A stretch of 64,000 nt of DNA from Acidiphilium acidophilum (GTDB lineage: Bacteria; Pseudomonadota; Alphaproteobacteria; Acetobacterales; Acetobacteraceae), in the NCBI RefSeq assembly GCF_033842475.1, contig NZ_JAWXYB010000018.1, positions 1,967,501-2,031,500 on the forward strand, given 5' to 3'. Position numbers and translations under genes: made by a program. Below, piece after piece: positions 17,119 through 26,634 of the stretch. Numbering within the stretch: the stretch's first letter is position 1; every line of letters starts with the position of its first letter. The notes under the pieces are model-generated. The model was not told where the DNA came from. It saw nothing but the letters and a program-made list of their open reading frames with translations, and ran no database searches.

Positions 17119-17853
17119 ATGCTGAAAACCCTGCTGCGCGTGACGATCGAGACCCTCCTGCCCTCCCAGTGCCTCGCCTGCACCGAACCGGCCAGCGGTC
17201 CCGGCCAGCTCTGCGGAGCCTGTTTCGCCGGGCTCGATTTCATCACCGCACCCTTCTGCAGCCATTGCGGCCTGCCTCTGGCCGAGCCCGCGCCGCTCTG
17301 CACCAGTTGCGACTGGGCGCCTCCCGCGTTTCGTGCCGCCCGGGCCGCCTTTCGCTACGGGCCGGTCGCAAAGCGGATCGTGCTGCCCTTCAAATACGCG
17401 GATCGGCCGGAAGCCGCCGGCGGCCTCGCGCGGCTTCTGCTCCGGCCCGGAGCCGATCTGCTCGCCTCGGCGGACCTGCTTGTGCCGGTGCCACTGCATC
17501 GCCGCCGCCTCGCCAGCCGGGGTTATAATCAGGCCGGCGAACTCGCCCGCGCCCTCGGCCGGCTGGCCGAAAAGCCGGTTGCGATCGATGCGCTGATCCG
17601 CACCCGCGCCACCCGCGCTCTCGCCGAACTCGATCAGCACGACCGTGAACTCGCACTTCGCGGCGCAATCGCAATCCGGCCGGGGCGTGAGTCCGTGGTC
17701 GCCGGCAAATCGATCCTGCTGATCGATGACATCCTGACGTCATGCATCACCGCCTCGACCTGTGCGGACATCCTGTATCGCACCGGCGCGGCGGCGGTGG
17801 ACGTGCTGGCGCTGGCACGCGTGGCGGATGCCGAGACGAGGGACGCCGATTAA
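17119..17853 (+). CDS. comF: ComF family protein (phosphoribosyltransferase-like)
   Basis: A 244-residue protein with an N-terminal zinc-ribbon region made of CLAC, CGAC, CSHC and CTSC pairs in the first 70 residues. The C-terminal type I phosphoribosyltransferase domain has LLIDDILTSCITAS near residues 198-212. In typical members this PRPP loop reads VDDVxTTGAT, and here it is TSCIT, so catalytic ability is uncertain. ComF supports DNA uptake in naturally competent bacteria. In others the role is unknown. The ATG at 17119 precedes LKTLLRVTIETLLPSQCLAC, where the family starts. glutaredoxin follows. Confidence 0.9.
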   Translation: MLKTLLRVTIETLLPSQCLACTEPASGPGQLCGACFAGLDFITAPFCSHCGLPLAEPAPLCTSCDWAPPAFRAARAAFRYGPVAKRIVLPFKYADRPEAAGGLARLLLRPGADLLASADLLVPVPLHRRRLASRGYNQAGELARALGRLAEKPVAIDALIRTRATRALAELDQHDRELALRGAIAIRPGRESVVAGKSILLIDDILTSCITASTCADILYRTGAAAVDVLALARVADAETRDAD

Positions 17854-17906
17854 GCTTTCCTCAACACTCTTGAGTTATTATCGCGCTCGCGTATGTGAAT
17901 GAACTC

Positions 17907-18170
17907 ATGGCCAAAGTCGAAATATACACCCAGTTCTTCTGCCCGTTCTGCACCCGCGCCGTGAAGCTGTTGCGGGACAAGGGGGTCAGTTTCACCGAGA
18001 TCGACGCGCCCCACGGCTCCGCCGCCCGGCGGGAAGCCACTGCGCGCTCGGGTGGCGGAACCACCATGCCGCAAATTTTTATCGATAACGTCGCAATCGG
18101 CGGCTGCACCGAATTGCTTGCCCTCGATCGGGCCGGCAAGCTCGATCCGCTCCTGGTCACATCAGGCTGA
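17907..18170 (+). CDS. grxC: Glutaredoxin 3
   Basis: An 87-residue glutaredoxin with the dithiol active site CPFC (Cys12, Cys15). The glutathione-binding TMPQIFID follows, with the cis-proline, and then GGCTELLAL. It reduces disulfides and glutathione mixed disulfides in the cytoplasm. The ATG at 17907 gives the family N-terminus MAKVEIYTQ. A GTG at 17895 would add four residues. It is followed after nine bases by the DUF1178 gene, a neighbourhood common in alphaproteobacteria. Confidence 0.93.
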   Translation: MAKVEIYTQFFCPFCTRAVKLLRDKGVSFTEIDAPHGSAARREATARSGGGTTMPQIFIDNVAIGGCTELLALDRAGKLDPLLVTSG

Positions 18171-18179
18171 TCGGCGCGC

Positions 18180-18680
18180 ATGATCCATTATCAGTTGCGC
18201 TGCGCCGCCGATCACGAGTTCGACGGCTGGTTCAAGAGCAGTTCCCATTTCGAGGATCAGGCCGCGCGCGGCCTGCTGGAATGCCCCCGCTGCGGCGATC
18301 GCGGCGTCAGCCGGGCGATGATGGCTCCGCGGATCGGCGGCAAATCGCGCAAGCGGCACGCCGAGCCGGTCGATGCGACGCCTGCGGCCCCGCCTCCACC
18401 CGTGATCGACCAGAGCGGTGCCCCCGCGCCGCCCGAAACTGCGGTGGCCGGGCGGATGCCGGCTGAAATGCGCGCCCTCCTCGCACGGGTCCGCCGGGAG
18501 GTCGAGGAACGCTGCGATTACGTCGGGCCGAAATTCGCGGACGAAGCCCGCCGGATCCATGACGGCTCGGCTCCAGCGCGCGGCATCTATGGGGAGACGA
18601 CCGAGGCCGAAGCCGAAGCCCTTGCCGAAGACGGAATCGAGGTCGGTCGGATCCCCTGGGTGCCTCTGGCGGATAGTTGA
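18180..18680 (+). CDS. DUF1178 family protein
   Basis: A 166-residue protein with the N-terminal pattern MIHYQLRCAADHEFDGWF and a later CPRCGD, so that Cys8 and the CxxC near 41-44 could bind a metal. The C-terminal end (GIYGETTEAEAEALAEDGIE) is the conserved end of the DUF1178 family. No function is established for the family. It is probably cotranscribed with glutaredoxin 3, so a link to redox or metal homeostasis is possible but unproven. Confidence 0.88.
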   Translation: MIHYQLRCAADHEFDGWFKSSSHFEDQAARGLLECPRCGDRGVSRAMMAPRIGGKSRKRHAEPVDATPAAPPPPVIDQSGAPAPPETAVAGRMPAEMRALLARVRREVEERCDYVGPKFADEARRIHDGSAPARGIYGETTEAEAEALAEDGIEVGRIPWVPLADS

Positions 18681-18767
18681 GCCGCTCCGCACGATACCGC
18701 CGCGGGCTCAAGGCGTTGTGACCGGGAATTCTGCCCGCCTGTCATCATATCCGTTCCGGAGGATGCG

Positions 18768-19346
18768 ATGCGCGGATTGATCCTGCTGCTGCTCGTCATG
18801 GTTGCTCTTGGCGGTTGTGCGCTGGAACCACAGCTCCCAGCCACCGGCTATCTGCCGTTCAGCACCTTCCGCAATTCGATCGTCGGCGAAGACCCGGCGA
18901 TCGAGGCGATGAACGCGGCGACCTACGCCTTCGCCCACCCCGCCGCGATGCAGGGACATCCCGCGCGGATGGCGATCGCGATCGCCTCGCTCGATGCAAT
19001 GGCCGGTCAGTTCGCGACCGGAGCACGGTGGGTGGGCATGAATTCACTGGCCCGCCAGCAGATGCTTCAGGCGCGGTCGGCGGTGCGGCGGACCATGGGG
19101 ATCGCGCCCGGAACCTCATCGCAAATCGTGGTTGACGCGCTGGTCGGTGCGGCGCAGCAGATCAGGCGCGGCAATATCGCCGGGGCAAACCTCGCCCTGA
19201 GCAGCCCCGGCTTCACCGCGAGTCCCGCAGCGAGCCTTCAATTGCTCGCCCATTTCCCGGCAGTGCCGATCGCCAACCACGCGACGAATTTCGCGAGCCA
19301 GTATCTTTACCCCGATGGCGGGGCCTTCAACGGATTCCGCTCATAG
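18768..19346 (+). CDS. Putative lipoprotein of unknown function
   Basis: A 192-residue protein with a lipoprotein signal (hydrophobic LILLLLVMVAL then the lipobox LGGC, Cys at residue 17). A good GGAGG lies eight bases before the ATG. The mature part is rich in alanine, mostly helical, and contains no recognised domain. It is probably anchored in the outer or inner membrane facing the periplasm. It ends convergently with gltB, separated by a GC-rich hairpin. I do not recognise a family. Confidence 0.7.
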   Translation: MRGLILLLLVMVALGGCALEPQLPATGYLPFSTFRNSIVGEDPAIEAMNAATYAFAHPAAMQGHPARMAIAIASLDAMAGQFATGARWVGMNSLARQQMLQARSAVRRTMGIAPGTSSQIVVDALVGAAQQIRRGNIAGANLALSSPGFTASPAASLQLLAHFPAVPIANHATNFASQYLYPDGGAFNGFRS

Positions 19347-19353
19347 GCGGGTG

Positions 19354-19379
19354 CCTGCGCGTCCGGCCCGACGCGCAGG
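19354..19379. terminator. GC-rich hairpin between convergent genes
   Basis: CCTGCGCGTC (19354-19363) pairs perfectly with GACGCGCAGG (19370-19379) around a six-base loop. It lies between the convergent lipoprotein gene and gltB. No T-run follows on either strand, so it is a hairpin that may act as a weak bidirectional terminator. Confidence 0.4.
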
Positions 19380-19391
19380 GGATATGATCGA

Positions 19392-22300
19392 TTACTCCGC
19401 CAGCACGCGCAGCGGTTCTGCCGGTTCCATCGGGACCGGCAGAAATTTCGCAAAGTCGCGCGGCACGATCATCCAGAACCGTCCGAGCGTGCGGTCCCAG
19501 TCGGTCAGCAGTGCCTCGGCATAGCGGCTCTGGGTTTCCTGGACGTGTTCGCGCACCAGATTCCGCAATTCGTCGGCCCAGTAGGGTTCGGTCACCCGCG
19601 CCCATGACAGGGTTTCCGGGTTGATACGCCGTTCGAAATCATCATCGGCGTCGTAGACGAAGGCGACCCCGCCGGTGAAGCCTGCGCCGAAATTATCCCC
19701 GGTCGCGCCGAGAATGACCACGGTGCCGCCGGTCATGTATTCGCAGGCGTTCGAGCCCGATCCTTCGACCACGGTGTTCGCGCCGGAATTACGCACCGCG
19801 AACCGCTCGCCCGCCTGCCCCGCCGCGAACAGCTTGCCGGCGGTCGCACCATAGAGACAGGTATTGCCGATGATGGTGTTCTCGTTGCTGATCATGTTCG
19901 AGGAGGGCGCCGGGCGCACCACGATCGTCGCGCCCGACAGGCCCTTGCCGACATAGTCGTTGGCGTCGCCGAACACTTCGAGTTTGAGCCCCTTGACCGC
20001 AAACGCGCCGAGCGACTGGCCGGCGGCACCGCGCAGCCTGACCGTGACGTGATCCGGCTTGAGGTCCATCCCCTTCATGCTCCGCACGATGCGCGATGAG
20101 AATTTGGTGCCGATCGCGCGGTGAGTGTTGCGGATGCCGTATTGCAGCTGCATTTTTTCGCCGCGCTCGAAGAACGGCCCGGCATCCGCGATCATCTGGG
20201 CATCGAGGGTTTCCGGGACCTCGTTGCGGCCTTCGAGCGTGCAGTAGCGCGCATGCGGGCCGGGGTCGGCCTGGGCCAGGATCGCGTTGAGATCGAGATC
20301 GTCGAGGATCTCCGATCCGCGCGAGACCTGATGCAAATAATCGGTCCGCCCGATCACATCGGCCAGATGACGAACCCCGAGCGAGGCGAGGATGTGGCGG
20401 ACATCCTCGGCCACGAAGGAGAACAGGTTGATGACTTTCTCGGGACTACCCTCGAATTTCGCCCGCAGCGCCTCGTCCTGGGTGCAGACGCCGACCGGGC
20501 AGGTGTTGGAATGGCATTGGCGCACCATGATGCAGCCCATCGCGACGAGGGAGGCGGTGCCGATGCCGAATTCCTCGGCCCCGAGCATGGCGGCGATCAC
20601 GACATCGCGGCCGGTCTTGATGCCGCCATCGGTGCGCAGCCGGACCTTGTGGCGGAGCCGGTTGAGCATCAGCACCTGATGCGCTTCCGACAGACCCATT
20701 TCCCACGGCAATCCGGCATATTTGATCGAGCTTTGCGGGCTCGCGCCGGTGCCGCCGGAATGGCCGGAAATCAGGATCGCATCGGCCTTGGCCTTGGCCA
20801 CCCCGGCGGCGATCGTACCGATACCGGAACGCGATACCAGCTTCACGCAGACGCTCGCCTGCGGGTTGATCTGCTTGAGATCATAAATAAGCTGAGCCAG
20901 ATCCTCGATCGAATAGATATCGTGATGCGGCGGCGGGCTGATCAGCATGACGCCGGGGGTGGCGTGGCGCAATTTGGCAATCAGGCCGGTCACCTTGAAG
21001 CCGGGCAACTGGCCGCCCTCGCCCGGTTTGGCCCCCTGCGCCACCTTGATCTCGATCTCGCGGCAGTTGTTGAGGTATTCCGCGGTGACGCCGAAACGGC
21101 CCGAGGCGATCTGCTTGATCGCGGAGGAGGCATTGTCGCCATTAGCGCGCGGCTTCGAGCGCTCGGCATCTTCCCCGCCTTCACCGCTATCCGAGCGCGC
21201 GCCGATCCGGTTCATCGCGATCGAGAGCGTCTCGTGCGCTTCGGGCGAGAGCGCGCCGAGCGAAATGCCGGGTGCGAGCAGGCGTTTTCTGATTTCGGTG
21301 ATGCTTTCCACTTCATCGACCGGGATCGGTGTCAGTCCCTCGCGGCGGAAATCGAGCAGGTCGCGCAGGGCGACCGGGGCCTGGCTGTGGACCGCATCGG
21401 CGTATTTTTTGTAGAGCGTGTAACTATCGGTCGCGACCGCGGTTTGCAGCATGTGGACCATGCCGCCGTCGAAGGCATGGGTCTCGCCCTGACGGCGCAG
21501 GCGATAGACGCCGCCGACCGGCAGGGTCACCGCATCGGAATCCCAGGCGGTGGCATGAAGTTCGAGCAGCTTGTGCGCGATACCGGGCAGGCCGATGCCG
21601 GAAATCCGCGAGAGCATGCCGGGGAAAAACTCCGCCACCAATGCGCGCGATAAGCCGATCGCCTCGAAGTTATAGCCGCCGCGATAGGACGAGATCACCG
21701 AGATGCCGAGCTTGGACATCACCTTGAGCAGCCCCTTGCTGACGGCCTTTTTGTAGCGCCCGACGCAATCTTTCAGCGAGAGTGTGCCGAACAGGCCGCG
21801 CCGGTGGCGATCCGCGATGCTTTCCTGCGCGAGATAGGCATTGATCGTGGTGGCACCGACGCCGATCAGCACAGCGAAATAATGCACGTCCATGCACTCG
21901 GCGGCCCGCACGTTCAGGCTGGTGAAGGTGCGCAGCGATTGCCGGACCAGATGGGTATGCACAGCACCGGTCGCGAGGATCATCGGGATCGGGGCGTGGG
22001 CTTCGTCGAAGGTTTCGTCAGTTAGAATAACATGGGTGCGTCCGGCGCGCACGCCTTCCTCGGCCTCGCGCCGGATCCGTTCGATCGCGGCGCGCAACCC
22101 GGCCTCGCCGGTCGCGACCGGGAAGGTGCAGTTCACCACGCAGGCATTCGCCCCCATGGTCCGGCGCATCGCATCGAACTCGGCGGTCGATAAAACCGGG
22201 CTGTCGAGCTGCAACAGATCGCATTGGTCGGAATCTTCGTCGAGCACGTTGCCGAGATTGCCGAGGCGGGTTTTCAGCGACATCACCCGGCCTTCGCGCA

Positions 22301-23930
22301 GGCTGTCGATCGCGGGGTTGGTCACCTGCGAGAAGTTCTGGCGGAAATAGTTTTGCAAGCCGCGATAACGCTCCGAGAGCACCGCGATTGGCGTATCATC
22401 GCCCATCGAGCCGGTTGCCTCGCTGGCATCCTCGACCATCGGATGCAGGATCAGTTCGAGCTCTTCGAGCGTGTAGCCCACCCCGAGCTGGCGGCGGCGC
22501 AGCGCCTCGCCGGTGAACAGAACCGGCTCCGGCGCATCGGTTTTGACGATATGGTCGATCACGGTGATCCGCTTGGTCCAGGCGCCGAAATCCTGGCGCG
22601 CCGCCAGCATGTCCATCAGTTCCGGGTAGTGGTAGAACCGGCCATTGGCCAGATCGACCGCGATGGTCTCGCCCGGCCCGACATGGCCGCGCTCGATGAT
22701 GCGCATTTCATCGAGTTTCACCATGCCGGTTTCCGAACCGACGATCAGGAGGTCGTCGCTGGTCTTGGTGAAGCGCAGGGGCCGGAGGCCGTTGCGGTCG
22801 AGCCCGGCGATCACGAATTTTCCGTCTGTCGCGGTGATCGCGGCTGGTCCGTCCCACGGCTCCATCACGGCGTTGCAATAGGAGATCAGATCACGATGGG
22901 CGGCTTTCATCGCGGCGTCGCCGCTGAGAGCCGGCGGAATCATCAGGGTCTTTGCCATCGGCGCATCGCGGCCGCCGTGGATCAGCAATTCGAACACGGC
23001 ATCGAGCGTTGCGGTATCCGAACTTCCGGCCTGGATCACCGGCTTGATGTCGTCGAGATGATTGTTGAGCACAGTGGCGGACAGGCGCGTTTCGTGGCTC
23101 TTCATCCAGTTGACGTTGCCGGCCAGCGTGTTGATTTCGCCGTTATGCGCGAGGGTGCGGAACGGCTGGGCCAGACGCCAGGTCGGGAAGGTGTTGGTGG
23201 AATAGCGCTGGTGGTAGATCGCAAAGCGCGAGATGAACCGCTCGTCGAGCAGATCGGGATAAAACTCGGTGAGGCTCTGGGCGAGGAACATGCCCTTGTA
23301 GATGATCGAACGGCACGACAGCGAGCAGATATAGAGTTCGGGGATCTGTGCCGCGATCGCGGCTTTTTCGATCCGGCGGCGAATGATGTAGAGATCGCGC
23401 TCGTAATCCGCCTCGTCCTTGCCCAGCGCGTTCCAGATCATGATCTGTTCGATTTCGGGACGGGTTGCGTTGGCTTTTTCACCGATGCACGCAACGTCGA
23501 TCGGCACCTGGCGCCAGCCATAGATGCGGTAGCCGAAGTTCAGGATCTCGGTTTCGATGATCTGGCGGCAGCGCTCCTGCGCCGAGAGATCGGTTTTGGG
23601 CAGGAATACCATGCCGACCGCGATCGGGCCCTGGCGCATCCGGTCGCCGCCGCGCTCTACTGCATCGGCGAAGAAATCCTGTGGAATTTCCACGTGAATC
23701 CCGGCACCGTCGCCGGTTTTGCCATCGGCGTCCACCGCACCGCGATGCCACACCGCCTTCAGCGCGTTGATCCCGGCGACCACCACGTCGCGGCGCTTGC
23801 GACCATCGAGGGCGGCGATCAGGCCCACGCCGCAATTATCGTGCTCCTGCGAGGGGTGATAGCTGCCGGAGAGTGTCGCGACGTTGCTTTGCCATGCGGC
23901 GAGGAATTCGGCGGCGGTTTCATCGGTCAT
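19392..23930 (-). CDS. gltB: Glutamate synthase (NADPH) large subunit
   Basis: A 1512-residue large subunit of GOGAT, which with GltD converts glutamine and 2-oxoglutarate to two glutamates. The catalytic amidotransferase cysteine is Cys33 in HDNCGVGL, exposed after removal of the N-terminal propeptide. Further in are the FMN and 2-oxoglutarate domain (GHSGGTGASPQ) and the 3Fe-4S cysteines in CIMVRQCHSNTCPVG (about 1133-1147). The C-terminal beta-helix domain ends the protein. The ATG at 23930 is placed eight bases after GGAG. A GTG at 23939 is an alternative. It follows gltD almost directly, forming one operon. Confidence 0.96.
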   Translation of the reverse strand: MTDETAAEFLAAWQSNVATLSGSYHPSQEHDNCGVGLIAALDGRKRRDVVVAGINALKAVWHRGAVDADGKTGDGAGIHVEIPQDFFADAVERGGDRMRQGPIAVGMVFLPKTDLSAQERCRQIIETEILNFGYRIYGWRQVPIDVACIGEKANATRPEIEQIMIWNALGKDEADYERDLYIIRRRIEKAAIAAQIPELYICSLSCRSIIYKGMFLAQSLTEFYPDLLDERFISRFAIYHQRYSTNTFPTWRLAQPFRTLAHNGEINTLAGNVNWMKSHETRLSATVLNNHLDDIKPVIQAGSSDTATLDAVFELLIHGGRDAPMAKTLMIPPALSGDAAMKAAHRDLISYCNAVMEPWDGPAAITATDGKFVIAGLDRNGLRPLRFTKTSDDLLIVGSETGMVKLDEMRIIERGHVGPGETIAVDLANGRFYHYPELMDMLAARQDFGAWTKRITVIDHIVKTDAPEPVLFTGEALRRRQLGVGYTLEELELILHPMVEDASEATGSMGDDTPIAVLSERYRGLQNYFRQNFSQVTNPAIDSLREGRVMSLKTRLGNLGNVLDEDSDQCDLLQLDSPVLSTAEFDAMRRTMGANACVVNCTFPVATGEAGLRAAIERIRREAEEGVRAGRTHVILTDETFDEAHAPIPMILATGAVHTHLVRQSLRTFTSLNVRAAECMDVHYFAVLIGVGATTINAYLAQESIADRHRRGLFGTLSLKDCVGRYKKAVSKGLLKVMSKLGISVISSYRGGYNFEAIGLSRALVAEFFPGMLSRISGIGLPGIAHKLLELHATAWDSDAVTLPVGGVYRLRRQGETHAFDGGMVHMLQTAVATDSYTLYKKYADAVHSQAPVALRDLLDFRREGLTPIPVDEVESITEIRKRLLAPGISLGALSPEAHETLSIAMNRIGARSDSGEGGEDAERSKPRANGDNASSAIKQIASGRFGVTAEYLNNCREIEIKVAQGAKPGEGGQLPGFKVTGLIAKLRHATPGVMLISPPPHHDIYSIEDLAQLIYDLKQINPQASVCVKLVSRSGIGTIAAGVAKAKADAILISGHSGGTGASPQSSIKYAGLPWEMGLSEAHQVLMLNRLRHKVRLRTDGGIKTGRDVVIAAMLGAEEFGIGTASLVAMGCIMVRQCHSNTCPVGVCTQDEALRAKFEGSPEKVINLFSFVAEDVRHILASLGVRHLADVIGRTDYLHQVSRGSEILDDLDLNAILAQADPGPHARYCTLEGRNEVPETLDAQMIADAGPFFERGEKMQLQYGIRNTHRAIGTKFSSRIVRSMKGMDLKPDHVTVRLRGAAGQSLGAFAVKGLKLEVFGDANDYVGKGLSGATIVVRPAPSSNMISNENTIIGNTCLYGATAGKLFAAGQAGERFAVRNSGANTVVEGSGSNACEYMTGGTVVILGATGDNFGAGFTGGVAFVYDADDDFERRINPETLSWARVTEPYWADELRNLVREHVQETQSRYAEALLTDWDRTLGRFWMIVPRDFAKFLPVPMEPAEPLRVLAE

Positions 23931-23935
23931 GATCT

Positions 23936-25372
23936 TCACTCCGCTGCGGTCGCGAACGACTCGCGCTGTTCGAGATATTTATGCATGGCGGCGGCGGCGT
24001 CGCGCCCGTCCTTGATCGCCCAGACCACGAGGCTTGCCCCGCGCACGATGTCGCCGGCCGCAAAGACGCCGGGCAGCGCGGTCATGAAATCCTTCGATCC
24101 CACCTTGAGGGTTCCCCAGCGTGTCAGAGCGAGGCCGGGTTCGTTGAAGGCGCCGGGCAGGTCTTCGGGATCGAAGCCAAGCGCCTTGATGACCAGATCC
24201 GCCTCGATCGTGAAGGACGATCCGGCGACCGGCTCGACGATCTGCCGCCCCGAGGCATCGGCGAGGCCGAGGCGCATCCGCACCGCCCGCACCGCTGTGA
24301 CATGATCCTCACCGAGAAACGCTTCGGGGGCGGCGAGCCAGGTGAACTCGATCCCCTCGTCCCTGGCATTGGTCACTTCGCGCATCGATCCCGGCATGTT
24401 CGCCCGGTCGCGCCGGTACAGGCAGGTGACCGAGGCGGCATCCTGGCGGATCGCGGTGCGCACGCAATCCATCGCGGTATCGCCGCCGCCGATCACCACG
24501 ACCCGCTTGCCCGCCGCGTTCAGCAGTCCGGACTCGAAATCGGGCACGTCATCGCCCAGACCTTTGCGGTTCGAGGCGATCAGGTAGTCGAGCGCCGGCA
24601 CGATGCCCGCGAGGCTCGACCCCGGAGCGGCGATTTCGCGCGCCTTGTAGACCCCCGTCGCGATCAGCACCGCCGCGTGACGGCCGCGCAACGCCTCGAA
24701 ACTCAGCGCACCGCCAATATCCTGATTGAGATGAAACCGGATGCCGCCATCCTCGAGCCACAGCCGGCGCCGCTCGACGATCGGTTTTTCCAGTTTGAAA
24801 CCGGGAATGCCGTAGATCAGCAACCCGCCCATCCGGTCGTGCCGGTCATAGACATGGACCTGATAGCCTTGACGGCGGAGCGCCTCGGCGGCGGCCAGAC
24901 CAGCCGGGCCGGCACCGACGATGCCGATCGAAGCCGCGCGTTCCCGGCGCGGACGGATCGGCCGGACCCAGCCGTTTTCGAATGCGGTATCGGTGATGAA
25001 CCGCTCAACCGCGCCGATCGTGACGCTCTCGAAGCCTTTCTCGATCACGCAATTGCCTTCGCACAGCCGGTCCTGCGGGCAGATCCGGCCGCAGATTTCA
25101 GGAAACGTGTTGGTGGCGGCGGAGATTTCGTAGGCTTCCTCCAGCCGGCCCTCGGCGGACAGTTTCAACCAGTCCGGAATGTTGTTGCCGAGGGGGCAAT
25201 GGATCTGACAGAACGGTATCCCGCACTGGCTGCACCGGCTCGCCTGGGTCGCCGCACCCGGCTGGTCGAATTCCCGGTAAATCTCGCCGAAATCCTCACG
25301 GCGCTCCGATGCGCCGCGTTTGACCGGCGGCTTCTGGGGCAGGCGCACGAATTGCTGCATGTGCTCGGTCAT
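23936..25372 (-). CDS. gltD: Glutamate synthase small subunit
   Basis: A 478-residue flavoprotein that feeds NADPH electrons to GltB. The N-terminal iron-sulfur domain has cysteines in CSQCGIPFCQIHCP (Cys47, 50, 55, 59) and CGRICPQDRLCEGNC. The FAD-binding motif is GIVGAGPAGLAAAE, and the NADPH-binding motif is VVVIGGGDTAMD. Length is normal. The ATG at 25372 has GGAG eight bases upstream. A GTG at 25378 is possible. The operon order here is gltD then gltB. Regulation by nitrogen is expected from the pathway, but no operator was recognised. Confidence 0.95.
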   Translation of the reverse strand: MTEHMQQFVRLPQKPPVKRGASERREDFGEIYREFDQPGAATQASRCSQCGIPFCQIHCPLGNNIPDWLKLSAEGRLEEAYEISAATNTFPEICGRICPQDRLCEGNCVIEKGFESVTIGAVERFITDTAFENGWVRPIRPRRERAASIGIVGAGPAGLAAAEALRRQGYQVHVYDRHDRMGGLLIYGIPGFKLEKPIVERRRLWLEDGGIRFHLNQDIGGALSFEALRGRHAAVLIATGVYKAREIAAPGSSLAGIVPALDYLIASNRKGLGDDVPDFESGLLNAAGKRVVVIGGGDTAMDCVRTAIRQDAASVTCLYRRDRANMPGSMREVTNARDEGIEFTWLAAPEAFLGEDHVTAVRAVRMRLGLADASGRQIVEPVAGSSFTIEADLVIKALGFDPEDLPGAFNEPGLALTRWGTLKVGSKDFMTALPGVFAAGDIVRGASLVVWAIKDGRDAAAAMHKYLEQRESFATAAE

Positions 25373-25530
25373 CGGCACAACTCCATTTCGATGAATCTGA
25401 TGTTGGCATCCGGTTTATCCGATGAGATACCGGGTTACCAGCAATAAATCACCTATATGGCAGCGTCATTGCCTTTGTTTGGCGCGCGGCAGCATTGCAT
25501 CTGCTGTTTTGGTCCGCACGATCCGGTTAA

Positions 25531-25560
25531 TAGGACACAAAGCTGTCCTATTTGTTTTTT
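25531..25560 (+). terminator. Intrinsic terminator-like hairpin on the plus strand
   Basis: TAGGACA (25531-25537) pairs perfectly with TGTCCTA (25544-25550) and is followed by TTTGTTTTTT. It has the form of a rho-independent terminator for plus-strand transcripts. It overlaps the stop codon of the minus-strand NDUFA9-like gene. No plus-strand gene precedes it. On the minus strand the downstream bases are not a U-run. Confidence 0.5.
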
Positions 25561-26483
25561 CCGCCTGGGCGGTAGCGCCGGAGATAGGAGGGTACCACGA
25601 GACGGATCGGGGTTGGGGTGATCCCGAGCGCCTCCAGACCCGGCATTCCTTCGGCCACGACGTTGTCGCGCCGCAACAGCATCAATTGGTCGGAGGTCAG
25701 GAGTTTGCCGGGCAGGTGCTCCAGCACCGCGGCCTGAATGGTGGCGAGCCAGCGCGGCACCGCCATCAGGGTTCGGTGGCGGCCGGTTTCGGTATTGATA
25801 TAGGTCATCAGATCCCGAAAACTCTCGATGTCCGGTCCGCCGAGTTCGTAGGTCCGTCCGGCGGCGGCGGGATCGTCGATGACCGCGCTCACCGCTGCGG
25901 CGACATCGCCGACGAAGACCGGCTGGAACCGGGTCGCACCTTCGATCACCGGCAACACCGGCGACATCACGGCCATGGAGCCGAACCGGTTGAAGAACTG
26001 GTCCTCCGCGCCGAACACGATCGAGGGCCGCAGGATCGTGGCGGCTGGAAAGGCCGCGCGCACCGCGGCCTCGCCCATGCCCTTGCTCCGCGCATAGAAG
26101 CTGGCGCTCGAAGCGTCCGCGCCGATCGCCGATATCTGGACCAGAACCCGAACCCCGCACGATGCCGAAAGGCGCGCGACGGTGGCGGCGCCGACGTGCT
26201 GGATACGGTCGAAATCGCCGCGCCGCCGTTCGGCCAGGATGCCGACCAGATTGATCACGACATCCGCCCCCTCGACCGCGCGATGGATTGCTGCCTCATG
26301 GTCCAGCGGCGCATAGAGCGGTACGATCTGCCCCACCGAACCGAGCGGGCGGAGAAATGCCCCGGCCTCGGTATCGCGCATCGCCGCACGCACCACATAC
26401 CCGGCATCCGCCAGGCGTTTGACCACGTAGCGACCGACGAATCCCGAAGCGCCGAAAACGGTTGCGATCCTGCGCGTATCCAT
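25548..26483 (-). CDS. NAD(P)-binding protein, complex I NDUFA9-like
   Basis: A 311-residue short-chain dehydrogenase-like protein. The nucleotide-binding GxxGxxG is GASGFVG at residues 11-17, and the Rossmann fold continues to INLVGIL. The C-terminal part (ELGGPDIESFRDLMTYI) fits the atypical SDR group related to the NDUFA9/39 kDa subunit of respiratory complex I, which binds NADPH without catalysis. The start at 26483 is supported by AGGAG seven bases upstream. A longer frame to 26534 lacks such a site. It lies upstream of gltD with its own promoter probably in the 26484-26560 region. Confidence 0.85.
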   Translation of the reverse strand: MDTRRIATVFGASGFVGRYVVKRLADAGYVVRAAMRDTEAGAFLRPLGSVGQIVPLYAPLDHEAAIHRAVEGADVVINLVGILAERRRGDFDRIQHVGAATVARLSASCGVRVLVQISAIGADASSASFYARSKGMGEAAVRAAFPAATILRPSIVFGAEDQFFNRFGSMAVMSPVLPVIEGATRFQPVFVGDVAAAVSAVIDDPAAAGRTYELGGPDIESFRDLMTYINTETGRHRTLMAVPRWLATIQAAVLEHLPGKLLTSDQLMLLRRDNVVAEGMPGLEALGITPTPIRLVVPSYLRRYRPGGKNK

Positions 26484-26558
26484 GATTTCTCCTGACTCTG
26501 CCTGATCAGGTGGTCGCATGATCGGCCGGCGCAAGACAATATCGCCGTCCCGCCCCGA

Positions 26559-26587
26559 TTGACGTCATCCTCCGGTCTCGCTAAGTC
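26559..26587 (+). promoter_or_regulatory. Candidate tRNA-Leu promoter
   Basis: TTGACG (26559-26564), 17 bases, then TAAGTC (26582-26587), about 48 bases before the tRNA. The -35 box is good and the -10 box is poor, so this is tentative. Confidence 0.3.
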
Positions 26588-26634
26588 GCACGTCACCGAT
26601 CACCGCCATTCGCGCGGTGCCCGACAGCCCCCGT

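Noticed and set aside
22224-24305. A 693-codon plus-strand frame opposite gltB and gltD
   Set aside because: It lies wholly antisense to conserved glutamate synthase sequence and has shadow-type composition. The same applies to many other long frames in this GC-rich window.
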